Below, piece by piece: positions 1 to 10,163 of a stretch of 64,000 nt of DNA. The stretch is from Chaenocephalus aceratus (Eukaryota > Chordata > Actinopteri > Perciformes > Channichthyidae): contig CM043800.1 in the NCBI GenBank assembly GCA_023974075.1, positions 35,466,459 to 35,530,458 on the forward strand, in the 5' to 3' direction. The notes beneath the pieces are model-generated. The model did no database searches. It was given only the letters and a program-made list of their open reading frames with translations, and was not told the origin of the DNA. A program made the translations under genes and the position numbers. Positions within the stretch are counted from its first letter, which is position 1; each line of letters begins with the position of its first letter.

Positions 1-51
1 AGCATGAAAAGTGTGAAATGTAGGTTTCATGTAGAGATATTTTTGGTTTAC

Positions 52-1322
52 CTTGGCGTAGACACCGGGGTGGTCCCTATCAGCACATCCGTAGCCCCAG
101 GACACAACACCCTGCAGCTCTCCGTTACACACGACGGGTCCACCAGAGTCTCCCTGAGAGAGAATTAATTTGTGAAGGAATGTACACATTTTCTGTATAT
201 GCAACTAAGATGCATTGTTATAGGAAAAGGAATCCTGCAGAGTTGTTTTGTTACACACCTGGCAGGAGTCCTTGCCTCCCTCCAGGTATCCAGCGCAGAA
301 CATAGCATCAGTGATCATGCCGGGGTAAGAGTTATCACAGTCCCTGTCGGACAGGATGGGGATGTTCAGGCACTGCAGTTTGTTGCCGTCAGCAGCTGTA
401 ATTTAGTAAAACAGGGTTAGAATAGCACAAATAACACAGACATAAAGTGGAACTCGAGCTGTTAAAATGCAGGTGTTACTTACTGGAGCTCTGGGTGCTT
501 CCCCAGCCGGAGACGGTGCACATGGTGCCAGCAGGGGCACAGCTGCTGGGCAGAGCCACGGCCTGAACGTACTGGTTGAGGGTGGCGGGCTTGCTCAGCT
601 TGATCAGCATGATGTCATTGTCGATGTTGTAGGGGTTGTAGTTGGGGTGACGGATGACACGGGAGGAGCTGATGAACTGCTCGTTTCCCTCGGTGACCCT
701 GATGTGGTGCTCTCCCATACGAACCTCCACACGGCTAAAAGAAAATGGAAATGACTGGATTAGTAACAAAATACAGACAACTGATCATCAAATATTAATG
801 TGCATGCCCCACGGGTTAGTAAATCAATCCTATGACCCTGGAAAACATGAGGAATGTGCTTACGACTTGTAGCAGTGAGCAGCAGACACCACCCAGTTCT
901 CGTTGACCAGGGAGCCTCCACAGAAGTGGTAGCCAGAGTTCAGAGACACCTGATGGGGCTGGGAGTGGGGAGTGCACTCCTTCCCTCCGACAATCTTGTC
1001 CTCCTCCGTGGCAACTGAGAAAACACACATCAGCATCAAGTTAGTTGTTTGATACTACTCTTTAAAAAAAGTTACAATATAACAGACATCTATTTGAATG
1101 TAGAACCAGTGTACATTGTTCATTTGAGAACTTTGGGTGGTTAAAGATCAATCAGTTGTTCAAATTAAAATCCTTGGCTTTAGGCACATGCTCTGGTTAT
1201 TCTGCACTAAGTTTTGGGATAAAGGCCCACAGACTGTCTGCAGAAAGGAAGGCAATCGACTCGATAGGAGCTTCACACTCACAGGCAGCTCCGATGAGCA
1301 GAATGAAGACCAGAGACATCAT
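52..1322 (-). CDS. prss1: Trypsinogen, copy 1 (3' end outside window)
   Basis: Secreted pancreatic serine protease zymogen that cleaves after Lys/Arg in the gut once its acidic activation peptide is removed. Five coding exons are visible with GT-AG borders: 1283-1322, 864-1014, 484-734, 259-395 and 52-153. The last 48 nt exon lies left of the window. The protein starts [15 protein letters not shown] (signal peptide), then TEEDK and the mature start IVGG. Catalytic His60 is in SAAHC, Asp104 in NDIMLIKL and Ser196 in GDSGGP; Asp190 in KDSCQ gives trypsin rather than chymotrypsin specificity. The calcium loop (E72 to E82) is present. The exons match copy 2, so the gene is probably intact. Family identity is secure; which teleost paralogue it is cannot be told here. 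Confidence 0.95.
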
Positions 1323-1460
1323 GGTTGCTGTGTGATTCTGTCGATGATAGCCTTCACCTGCAGACCTGGTTTATATCCTCAGTCAGGAGGGCTGCCCTGC
1401 TGTCCAGCCTTCCTCATTGGTCAGCAAGGAGCCAATCTCTGCTGCAGGAGGTTGGAGTTA
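1323..1460 (-). promoter_or_regulatory. Trypsinogen copy 1 promoter
   Basis: On the minus strand a TATAAACC box lies at 1368-1375, about 46 bp upstream of the ATG. A CACCTG E-box lies between the box and the ATG, and a CCAAT-type motif at about 1415-1420. E-boxes of this kind bind PTF1 in pancreatic genes; its use here is inferred. The same arrangement recurs before every trypsinogen in the window. Confidence 0.7.
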
Positions 1461-2610
1461 GGTGATTCATTTAAAGAATTACAGAACAAATATCTTTATT
1501 GAAGTAAGGATAGCTTTCTTGTTAGAAAATTGGGGAAATTAAAAGGGGAAAGTATGGATAATATTGGGTCCTTTTATTATTTATTTATTACTTTATGACA
1601 ATACAAGTCCAAATAATTCTTATACGATCTCTAATATCGACACAATGTAATAGTTGAACCTGTTTGTTGTTGTTTTGGGTGGTTAGGCCAAAGGACCCTG
1701 ACCAAGCGTCGGTTTTTGAAACACAGGGAGTGATCTTGTAAAGTTATTGTAAAAAACGACATTATTACCACATATTTTTATATGCCACATTTGACATAAG
1801 ATTCAACACTCACAGACCAATGTATTGCTAGGAATGGCTTTTGTCTTGACTGTCAGGATGACACAGAAATTGAGGGTAAAATGCAGTTTTTTTAATCCAC
1901 TTCACTTATCTATAAGCTATAAATACACAATATAATTATGGTTTGGATGTCAAATAAAGGATATAGCCCTAGAAAAGTATTATTGGTAAGAAGTCGAACA
2001 GGATGCTTGATATAGCACCACTTTGTCAAACTCATCTCTGAATAAAAACATAAATCCTTTAAATTAGTTTGCTATGGAATCATTTCTCACAGTGAGTGTT
2101 TCTGCTCCTTCTTTTATTTTTCCTAAAAATATTTGTTTGCGACTCATAACTTTTGTAAAGGTTTGAATCCACCTCTTAAAGTTGGCTTGTGTTTCTCGGT
2201 CACATTGCACAGGTAAACAGGTCCCCTCTATATTGTGTGCTCACTGTATCTCACAGCTGTGTGTTTCTCAGCATCTGCAAGCTACGTTTAAATTATGATA
2301 CAAGGGATGGGGAAATTATAATTAATTAAGAAGAATCTTTTATTCGCTTTATTTCTTTGGCAGCCTGTGTCCTTTATATCAATGGATATGATAACAAAAA
2401 AAAATATTATCTTAATATTTAATGACATTTGTAATTTCTTATACAAATTATGGCAAGGTTCAAATTGCATCAACTAGAAATACCATTTAAATTAAAGGAA
2501 CAAAATATTGCAAAGACAAAACAATGATTCATTTCAATCAATTTATTTATTTCACTATAAATCCAGCAAAGACAGTTAGCATTAGGATAGACAGTATATG
2601 TGTGTCTGAT
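1461..2610. other. AT-rich intergenic spacer
   Basis: Upstream spacer of trypsinogen copy 1. It is AT-rich and I see no coding signal. Related, more diverged sequence lies at 34400-34770 and 45117-45580, so it is old trypsinogen-cluster spacer rather than a mobile element. Confidence 0.7.
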
Positions 2611-2822
2611 GTCTCGCTTTATTCCAGCGTCGCAAACATGTTCTCTTCAGAACATGCCTGCGGTTGATGGGGCTCATGGCGTCAGCCATGCTGGTCGTAC
2701 GACTAGGACGCTTACACATGAGGGAGTTTCAGCGCTGGGTAGCCGCCTTAAAACTAAACCCCGCGCGTCATGGCGCGCGGAGGGTAATGGTTACTGTGAA
2801 ATGCGTAACGGCACTGCGCCAC
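2611..2822 (+). repeat. Misplaced duplicate of internal RT/RNase H segment
   Basis: These 212 bp repeat 4509-4720 of the same element with one base difference. They sit outside the left terminal repeat. The copy joins the repeat at CTGCGCCAC (2814-2822), which is both the end of the internal segment (4712-4720) and, reverse-complemented, part of the right terminal repeat (6393-6401). The junction thus shows 9 bp of microhomology. Confidence 0.85.
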
Positions 2823-3146
2823 GACGCATGCGTCATTCAAACACCTCTTCTCGCTTCAGAGCACATCTCGAACGGTAGCCGGGCTAGCTTAACAGTCCAC
2901 AGACTGAACCCAAGCAACAGCGACCCTTCGCCCAAGCTGCTCCGAACCCTGCTGGATCTAGAGTACCAGATCAGCAGAGGTCGCAGCCCGCCCCGAGTCC
3001 CCAGCCCAGGCAGGAGACGAGGGCGAGTTGGTCTAGAAAATCTCCGGTCCCGGCTGCAGCCCAGGCGCAGCCAACCCAAAATCTCGGCCAGCAATCAAGG
3101 AGGAAGAAGCGAGCGGCATGACAGCCCCTCCTTCTCCCCTCTGTGA
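2667..3146 (+). pseudogene. Short gag-like frame of DIRS copy 1
   Basis: Open frame that runs out of the misplaced RT fragment through the left terminal repeat into a Pro/Arg/Ser-rich region (for example SPPRVPSPGRRRGR), a composition common in DIRS gag proteins. It ends at TGA 3144-3146, where the next frame (the RT frame) is already open. It is far shorter than a usual gag and its first 50 residues are misplaced RT sequence, so it is probably a truncated gag. Confidence 0.5.
2814..2859 (+). repeat. DIRS left inverted terminal repeat
   Basis: Pairs in reverse complement with 6352-6401 over about 45 bases with a 5 base gap. The core is ACGACGCATGCGTCATTC, which is itself partly palindromic. 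Confidence 0.85.
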
Positions 3147-3199
3147 CAGAGCTGGAAGTTCCTTCTCCGGCTCGAATTGTGTTCCCGCTGCCTCGAGAG

Positions 3200-5578
3200 A
3201 TGCCTCAACGCCATCCTCAAGTCCGCACAAAACACATGTCACATCATTATTGTTTGAATAAACCATTTTTCGCTGACGCATCCAGGCTTCGGCCAAGGGC
3301 GCAGCTCAAAAAAATGAAAAGAAAAACAATAAACAGTCCGTTAACCATAAATCCCCTTCTGAGAGCAGCTACGGCCTCTCTCAAAAGGCGGATAATAAAC
3401 GGGTCTGTGAAGGCACCACCGCCACGCGCATGCGCAGTGCCGGTTGGGGCTTTAAGGGCTCTACCGCCACGTGCGCACGCAGTGCCGGCTAGAGCTGTAA
3501 AGAACGGCCCGTCAATCCTTTCCCTTTCGAGAGCAGCTACAGCATCTCTCAAAGGACGGATTATTGACGGGTCCGTGAAGCCACCGCCACGTGCGTGCGC
3601 AGTGACGGTGGGGACTGTTGAAATGGGGTACCACCGTGTTCAGACACTAGAGGGCCCCATGACACAACAAACAGAGTCTCAGAGGGCAGGAGATGTGACA
3701 TCTCCGCTGGCTCTAAGGAGCACACAGTGGAAGATGCTCACAACATCTGCTTGGGTTTTCAAGACAGTAACACGGGGTTACAGACTCCAATTCGCTGTCA
3801 CCCCCCCTCGTTTCTCGGGCATTTTGTATTCACAAGCCCGAGGAGAGTCAGCCCATATTCTAGAGAGAGAGATCCTCTCACTTCTAGAAAAGAGAGCTAT
3901 ATCTGTTGTACCTGCCGAGCAGAGTCAGAGTGGTTTTTATTCCAAGTACTTCCTCGTCCCCAAACGAGGAGGGAACGGAATCCGGCCAATACTGGATTTG
4001 AGGGTTCTGAACAGATATCTAAAAAGATATAAATTCAGAATGCTCACTCACACATCTCTGCTGCGTCTCGTGCGACAAGATGATTGGTTTACATCAGTCG
4101 ACCTGAAAGATGCGTATTTCCACGTCCCAGTATATTATCCACACAGGAAATATCTGAGATTCGCATTTCAGGGGATCTGTTACGAATACAGAGTACTTCC
4201 CTTTGGTCTGTCTCTCAGTCCAAGGGTGTTTGTACGATGTACGGAAGCCGCGATAGCCCCGTTAAGACAACAGGGTATTCGCTTGGCGACCTACCTGGAC
4301 GACTGGCTGCTTCTCGCACAGTCGGAGCACGAGGCTATTACGCAGACAAATGTTCTCGTAAAGCACCTGCTCAACCTGGGGTTCATAATAAACACAGAGA
4401 AGAGCATGTTGTGCCCCGCGCAGACTATACTCTTCCTAGGGTTACACCTGAACTCGGTGCCCTTTTCAGCTCGCCTGTCAGCGGAAAGAGTGAAAGCTTT
4501 CAGAGCTTGTCTCGCTTTATTCCAGCGTCGCAAACATGTTCTCTTCAGAACATGCCTGCGGTTGATGGGGCTCATGGCGTCAGCCATCCTGGTCGTACGA
4601 CTAGGACGCTTACACATGAGGGAGTTTCAGCGCTGGGTAGCCGCCTTAAAACTAAACCCCGCGCGTCATGGCGCGCGGAGGGTAATGGTTACTGTGAAAT
4701 GCGTAACGGCACTGCGCCACTGGCTGCACCCGACTTTTCTAGTACGGGGCGTGCCTATGGGTGCTGTCCTTTCACGAAGGGTGGTCACCACAGACGCATG
4801 TCTGACAGATTGGGGAGGTATTTATGAAGGCCGCCCGGTGAGGGGTCTCTGGAACAGAGACCTCCAGCGGGCACACATAAATTACCTGGAGCTTTTAGCG
4901 GTGTGCCTCACCCTAAAGCACTTCCTGCCTTTTCTCAGAGGACACCATGTCCTCGTGAGGACAGACAATACGACGACAATATCGTATATAAACCGCCAAG
5001 GGGGTTTGCGTTCTCTCCAGTTACACATGCTGGCACGCAAACTGATCCTATGGTGCAGCGGGTGTCTCCTCTCCCTGAGAGCGACGCACGTACCGGGTGT
5101 GTCGAACCTCGGGGCAGATCTGCTGTCCAGAGGTACACCACTTTATGCAGACTGGACTTTACATCCAAGGATTGTGAGCCAGCTGTGGGTGCGTTATGGC
5201 AGAGCCACGGTGGATCTGTTCGGATCAAGAGAAAATGCTCAGTGTCAGCTGTTCTTTTCGATGCGCGACCTAAACGCACCGTTAGGCGTGGACGCACTCG
5301 CACACGTTTGGCCTTCGGGCCTTCTGTACGCGTTCCCACCCTTGGCTCTGATTCCCCAGACTCTGGCAAGAGTGAGGGAACAACGCCACACACTTATTCT
5401 GATAGCTCCGCACTGGCCAGCTATGTACTGGCTGGCGGAGATTTATCAGCTGCTGTGCGGGCAGCCATGGCGGCTCCCACTACACAGGGACATACTGTCC
5501 CAGGCGGGGGGTGAGTTTTTTCACCCACACCCAGAGCGCTTGGCCTTATGGGCCTGGCCCGTGAGTGGTACAACCTGA
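3200..5578 (+). CDS. DIRS polyprotein: reverse transcriptase, RNase H, methyltransferase-like domain (copy 1)
   Basis: The frame is open from 3143, but only a GTG stands there; the first ATG is at 3200. Numbering residues from 3143, the N-terminal 230 residues are basic and hold two related repeats (RAATASLK at about 74 and 131). The reverse transcriptase spans about 250-430, with the catalytic motif YLDDW at 384-388. RNase H follows, with acidic residues D551 (TTDA), E583 (YLELL) and D608 (RTDN). From about 685 comes the DLFGSRENAQC domain typical of the C-terminal methyltransferase-like part of fish DIRS pol. There is no stop or frameshift across 811 codons. It would copy element RNA into DNA. 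Pol may be reached by frameshift from gag. Confidence 0.9.
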   Translation: MPQRHPQVRTKHMSHHYCLNKPFFADASRLRPRAQLKKMKRKTINSPLTINPLLRAATASLKRRIINGSVKAPPPRACAVPVGALRALPPRAHAVPARAVKNGPSILSLSRAATASLKGRIIDGSVKPPPRACAVTVGTVEMGYHRVQTLEGPMTQQTESQRAGDVTSPLALRSTQWKMLTTSAWVFKTVTRGYRLQFAVTPPRFSGILYSQARGESAHILEREILSLLEKRAISVVPAEQSQSGFYSKYFLVPKRGGNGIRPILDLRVLNRYLKRYKFRMLTHTSLLRLVRQDDWFTSVDLKDAYFHVPVYYPHRKYLRFAFQGICYEYRVLPFGLSLSPRVFVRCTEAAIAPLRQQGIRLATYLDDWLLLAQSEHEAITQTNVLVKHLLNLGFIINTEKSMLCPAQTILFLGLHLNSVPFSARLSAERVKAFRACLALFQRRKHVLFRTCLRLMGLMASAILVVRLGRLHMREFQRWVAALKLNPARHGARRVMVTVKCVTALRHWLHPTFLVRGVPMGAVLSRRVVTTDACLTDWGGIYEGRPVRGLWNRDLQRAHINYLELLAVCLTLKHFLPFLRGHHVLVRTDNTTTISYINRQGGLRSLQLHMLARKLILWCSGCLLSLRATHVPGVSNLGADLLSRGTPLYADWTLHPRIVSQLWVRYGRATVDLFGSRENAQCQLFFSMRDLNAPLGVDALAHVWPSGLLYAFPPLALIPQTLARVREQRHTLILIAPHWPAMYWLAEIYQLLCGQPWRLPLHRDILSQAGGEFFHPHPERLALWAWPVSGTT

Positions 5579-6173
5579 ATATAGTGAAACTCCCTCATAG
5601 GGTGTTGACACTATTCAGAGTGCGAGAGATTCCTACACCAAGTCTCTCTAACATAGTGCTGTTACTGACCCTGGCTTCCGCCAGGCGAGCCAGTAATGTT
5701 TTCAGACACTGTCTGTACATGTACCCAATGGATATTGAGACATTTCCTCAGCCGCTGGGTCCCTACGGGGAACAGCAGCGGGATTTGCTGTGTCCAGTTT
5801 GTGCTTACGCACCTGTATGGACAGATCAGGGGTGTTTGTCATAATGACCAACTCCTGGTGTCCTGGGCTAACCCTTAAAGGGGGGCAAGCCGGTTACTAA
5901 GCAACGGCTCTCCCACTGTTGTGTGGAGGCTATTGCTTTGAGACCCTTACGAGTCAGAGTTTGCAGGCACCTTCGGGTCCGCGAGCTCTTTCAAATCAGG
6001 GTCTGGCTGCATCCTGGGCTCTGTCCAGGATGTCTCCCATCCAAGACATCTGTGCAGCGGCAAGCGGGTCTTCGCCGCTCACTGTTGTCTGCTTTTACAG
6101 GCTGGGCGTATCCGCTCCAAGCGTGGCCCGAGCTGTGCTGGGCACCTTGTTGAGTCGGGACTCCACCTGTTAA
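5548..6173 (+). pseudogene. Broken DIRS tyrosine recombinase (copy 1)
   Basis: Overlaps the end of pol in another frame, as usual in DIRS elements. The first part (5548-5844) has LLLTLASARRASNVF, the box carrying the first catalytic Arg. The frame then stops, and recombinase-like sequence resumes in other frames at 5919-6173 (IQDICAAAS, FYRLGV). Where active elements have a His-x-x-Arg box I read SNQGLAASWAL, so that box seems lost. With a frame break and a missing catalytic box, integration activity is unlikely. Confidence 0.75.
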
Positions 6174-6271
6174 ATTCCGGTTGGTCGGTGGTCTTCGAGA
6201 TAAGCTCGTCTGGCAATACGGGAGCTACAATATCCCATAGTGAGACATCGAACGGAGTGTTATGAATGAGA

Positions 6272-6573
6272 ACTATAGGTTACTTACGTAACCCCAGCAC
6301 TCAGAGTAACATGAAGTGAGATGTCTCACCAGACGGCCCTCCTTGCTATGGTGAAGCGAGAAGAGGTGCTTATTTTGAATGACGCATGCGTCGTGGCGCA
6401 GGCTACTTATAGGGGGTGATTTCCCCTGACGTTGACGTCAAGAATCACCGGCCAATCAGGATTGGCGTATTGAGATTGATGCTTCTGTTTGCTCCGCGAT
6501 GAGGCGCATCCCATAGTGAGACATCTCACTTCATGTTACTCTGAAACCTGGGGTTACGTAAGTGACCTATAGT
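6272..6573. repeat. DIRS 3' inverted repeat pair (6272-6329 / 6516-6573)
   Basis: Two 58 bp arms, nearly perfect reverse complements (GTGAGACATCTCACTTCATG and its complement), enclose the right terminal repeat. A direct repeat CCCATAGTGAGACATC also occurs at about 6234 and 6510. A second DIRS family at 43248-43577 has the same architecture. Confidence 0.85.
6352..6401 (-). repeat. DIRS right inverted terminal repeat
   Basis: Reverse complement of 2814-2859. It lies in the loop of the larger inverted repeat 6272-6329 / 6516-6573. Confidence 0.85.
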
Positions 6574-7041
6574 TTTCCCCTGACGGGAGCGAGCAGGGCT
6601 GGAGCACTGGACGCGCACAGCAGGTTGCAACTGGATCAGCTCAAAGAGGTGTGTGATGAAGCTAAAGTCTCAAGTGGAAATGGCATTACAAGGCGAGCAT
6701 TAATAAGACTAATAACAGAATCCGTGGATAATGTAATAAATTATGAAGAAGAGGATATTTCAATGTATCATCTAAGGAAATTGCTAAAACTCATTGAGCA
6801 AATAATGAAAAATACTGGCAACAGTGATGATATGGATACAACACAGAGCAAAGCACAGAACAGCCAGCAAACAGCTGAAGAGTTGAGTTTGGCTGAAAAA
6901 TATTCACAGCTTCAGCTAAACAGTCAAGCGCTGCATGATGAGGTTAGAAGACTGAGTGAGAGAGTGAACAGCACACCATTAAGTCAGGCTTTTAGTGCAC
7001 ATGGCTTTCATGTGGCACTTCTCTTTTTAAAAGTGGTGTAA
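6562..7041 (+). pseudogene. Exon-like ORF of unknown multi-exon protein (159 codons)
   Basis: Open frame next to the DIRS 3' end. It opens at a GTG inside the DIRS repeat and has no early in-frame ATG, so it cannot be a complete eukaryotic gene. It reads like an internal exon: QLDQLKEVCDEAK, RALIRLITESVDN and a helical Leu-rich stretch LRKLLKLIEQIMKN, then a Gln/Ser-rich coiled-coil-like tail. Exon-like pieces follow at 7272-7369 and 9951-10163 on the same strand. Function unknown. Confidence 0.5.
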
Positions 7042-7271
7042 ATAATACATAATATTGTACCTTCTTAGCCAGAGAACGTAAGCTAGCTATTAACTTTCTT
7101 ATTCAATTAAGTTGGGATAACATTAGCTTCAATAAGTTATGTGACAATGGTCATCATTAAACATCAGAATGACTGAACTGACTTGACACTACTGTGAACC
7201 TGCTAACATTGAAATATCCTGAACAGGATCAGGGTGTAATTAATAATAAAGGCTATTCTTCTGTCTAACAG

Positions 7272-7369
7272 GTGAGATGGCTGACAATTAAGAAAACAGA
7301 GTTCAGTGAGGAAGAGAGCCGGCTTGGTCTTCAACAGGATGCCAGGATCACATTTGATCCTGTTTAAAG
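7272..7369 (+). pseudogene. Exon-like segment
   Basis: Preceded by a pyrimidine-rich stretch ending TCTAACAG and followed by GGTAAGTG. It encodes 31 codons beginning VRWLTIKKTEFSEEESR, then a TAA two bases before the donor. It is on the same strand as the ORF at 6562-7041 and probably belongs with it. Confidence 0.4.
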
Positions 7370-7675
7370 GTAAGTGCTTACAATTTTGTATGTTTTAAAT
7401 AAACACAAGCAAATAGTGCAAATTAAATCACAATATCTTAATTTATAATCCCAACATTGCTTCCCATGGGAATCTTAACTCCAAAAAGTTACTTTTTACT
7501 GGCAGTATTAACATTTAAAGCTAGGGGGGGGGAAAAGCTATGCAATTATTTAAGATAAGATAATTTTGTAATATTTGGTAACATTTTCTAAATATTTATT
7601 CATCAATAAATAAGCCACTTACAAAAGTCAAATGTGAGTGTTTAAAACAAAAGAAGTCTGTAACAGGCATATGCC

Positions 7676-7720
7676 AGAGTCTGTAACAGGCATATGGTGT
7701 ATATGCCTGTTACAGACTCT
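7676..7720. repeat. Perfect 20 bp hairpin
   Basis: Arms 7676-7695 and 7701-7720 are perfect complements around the 5 base loop GGTGT. A third, direct copy of the arm core (GTCTGTAACAGGCATAT) lies just upstream at 7655-7671. The sequence is conserved in unit 2 (22388-22432). Confidence 0.85.
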
Positions 7721-8583
7721 GGGCATCATATAAATGGGCCACATGGAAGTTGAGCATGTTCCCATATAATAATACAAAGTTACCCCAATCACTGTTTTAG
7801 TCAAAAAGTTATTATTCAGAATAAATCATATATAATTAAATAAGCATCTCTGGGGCCAATTGGGTTATTATTTCTTATTTTTTGTTTACATTGTTTTACA
7901 ACAGTTGTGATGATTTAAAGATAACCCTTTGGATGTTTAAATCAAACTTTGTTGATAAACATTTGAATGTAATGTGTCTCAGACACAGGTGAGTGAATAT
8001 GTAAACATAGCATTCTAACCGGTAACATGACCGTGGTTTATTCATAATAATGTGTAGTCAAAGAGATTTCACACTGTTCTCTCCTGCATTGTCTATTGCT
8101 AGTATAAAATGAATTGCTCTAGTTTGAATCTCACATAAGAATAATCAATAATAATACTGACCATGTCTGTCAAACAAATTTTTAAATGTTACTTTCAACA
8201 CTGTATCCAATCCAAGTATGCAAATTCTACTACTAACATTCAATCTCTATTTAAGTCTTGACCCCTTGATGCATCTCTTGAAGACAAGTTACTGGGCAAA
8301 CACCAAACTGCAAGATGAAAACTATTGTCATTGATTGGATGCCACATCTCTGCCTGTTTGCAGAGACAACTCCCCAGAAGAAGAAATAACCTGCAGTTAC
8401 AGGGATGCTGACTGGCCTTTGCGCAAACAGGTACATTTACACATATAACTCAACAATAACATGTGATTCAACACATTTGATTGTTTCCGTCCAAATAATT
8501 ATAGTACGTGATTAATTTGTTTATCATTGGATATCTATACCTTTTGAGATCTTCTCTTAGTGCATTCTTGTTTTATAGGTTCA

Positions 8584-9112
8584 TTGTACGTATAATTCTA
8601 CACTTCCTAAGCCTGTGCATGTTTGAAAAGGTAATTTGAAAGCAGTCCATTGCAACCCCTTTTTGAAGAAACTAAATTGAACATATGTTTAGACTAGCTA
8701 TAATGGGATTTGTTACTTAAACCTGTCACACACAATGGTTTCTAGTCTTGTCCTTATGGGGCCCTCCCGTTTTGGTAATTTTAAAACATTTGTGCAACAC
8801 CTTTTAGAATCTAAACTCTAGTTGTTGTAGGCGTAAGTTAACACTTTGTGAGCATAAGCATGGTTAAAAGGGTTATCATTTACCTTAGCCTCGATGGGAG
8901 TAGTTACTTAAACCTGTCACACACACTGGTTTCTAGTCTTGTCCTTATGGGGCCCTCCCGTTTGGTTAGGACCTAAAATGAATGAAATTATTTCTAAAGT
9001 ACCTTTATCACATCTAATAGTAGGTCCTTGTATGTATAATTCTACACTTCCTGAGCCTGTGCATGTTTGAAAGGGTAATTTGAAAGCAGTCCATTGCAAC
9101 CCCTTTTTGATA
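8584..9112. repeat. Duplicated segments in swapped order
   Basis: A 75 bp segment at 8590-8664 (TACACTTCCTAAGCCTGTGC core) recurs at 9034-9108. A 64 bp segment at 8712-8775 (core TAAACCTGTCACACACA) recurs at 8903-8966. Order in the window is A-B-B'-A'. Both pairs are direct repeats. No coding function is seen. Confidence 0.8.
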
Positions 9113-9950
9113 TTGTAAAATGTATTGAGACCACAGGACTAAATAATGCCATGCTTTTGTTTTGATCCAAATCCAGTTTCAGATAGTTTGTCATTTAGCG
9201 AACTTCAGCAACTAATGAGTATATGCATGGTTACTATATTCTTAGTGCATTCTTGTTGTATCTCAGTTCCAGGTGACAAACGGGCAGACTAATCCAGGGA
9301 GGGAGTTGAGGACGAGACTCTCTCCTTGGAACTTTATGTCCACATAAGCATCAAACAGTGACTGTGCTACTACCGAGGTAATTCAGTAATATGGAGCCGT
9401 CTCCATAATATGTTTATTCTTTCCTTTTCACTATGTACCAAGATAAGACCTTTTACATTTACAATGTTTACATGTATTATTATGTACATTTAAGTAAGTA
9501 TTCTGTCTGTAATACATTAAGTGTATTCATTTACTCTGCAACATAGCAGGAGACATAACAGATTTAATTAGACATTTTCAAGTATTTGGCTTGGATGTCA
9601 CAAACTACACTGGAGCAGGACTGTAAATGAGCCACACGGACATCTTCTGGAATACCATTTTGCAACTTTGATAAATTCTATAAATTATGCCAGACGCTAG
9701 TTTGTATCTGCACAATGAATGGGAGCTTACAGATAAATTGACCAATCACTTTGTTGATAATCAAACTCTTAGTAGCAAACTAAATGGCGTGTCTGATTGT
9801 GATGGAATAAAGTGATCAGAAGGTGTCGCACCATTAACATTCTTTCAGATCTGCAATATACTTTTTAAATTGTTTATAAGATTCTTAACTGTATGATAAC
9901 TGGCTCTTAAACTTCTTAAACCTATGACATGTTATTATTTGTCCACCTAG

Positions 9951-10163
9951 GGAAACAAACGTTTGTGAAACGCAGCTGGACGTCGGCGGAAAGTGCTGCT
10001 GTGGAACAACACTTGGGTTACGAAATGGACAATCAAGAACCAGGTTCCAGGGAAAGATGCATGTGAGGATTGTATCTCTGCCGAACCTCAAGCCCTAACA
10101 AATAGGGACTGGGGAGCCGTTAAGTATTACATGAACATTACAATTTCTGCTCTCCGAATGTAA
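9951..10163 (+). pseudogene. Frameshifted C-terminal domain of a widespread fish multi-exon ORF family
   Basis: Follows an acceptor-like GTCCACCTAG. One frame reads KRSWTSAESAAVEQHLG. After a one-base shift a second frame reads QVPGKDACEDCISAEP, then NRDWGAVKYYM and a stop at 10161. From general knowledge this pattern (K/R-x-W...AV...L, then VPGK..C..C...P.L..R.W..VK.YV) ends many uncharacterised, often transposon-associated teleost proteins. The shift near 10020 makes this copy a pseudogene. Confidence in the family rests on memory of the motif, not on a search. Confidence 0.6.

Larger units (their letters stand above)
2611..6576 (+). mobile_element. DIRS-type tyrosine-recombinase retrotransposon, copy 1
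   Basis: About 4 kb. In order: a misplaced 212 bp internal fragment, a left inverted terminal repeat, a short gag-like frame, a long RT/RNase H/methyltransferase-like ORF, a broken tyrosine recombinase, and a 3' end with a 58 bp inverted repeat around the right terminal repeat. Inverted terminal repeats and a tyrosine recombinase instead of an integrase define DIRS elements. The recombinase is decayed, so the copy is probably not autonomous. The flanks are duplicated together with it, so copy 2 arose by segmental duplication and not by transposition. Confidence 0.9.

Noticed and set aside
467..754. Plus-strand ORFs opposite trypsinogen exons (also at 15180 and 30252)
   Set aside because: Antisense shadows of conserved exons; no independent start context or family.
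3247..5393. Several 100-250 aa frames overlapping the DIRS pol ORF on both strands
   Set aside because: They are other-frame shadows of the RT/RNase H ORF and have no recognisable motif.
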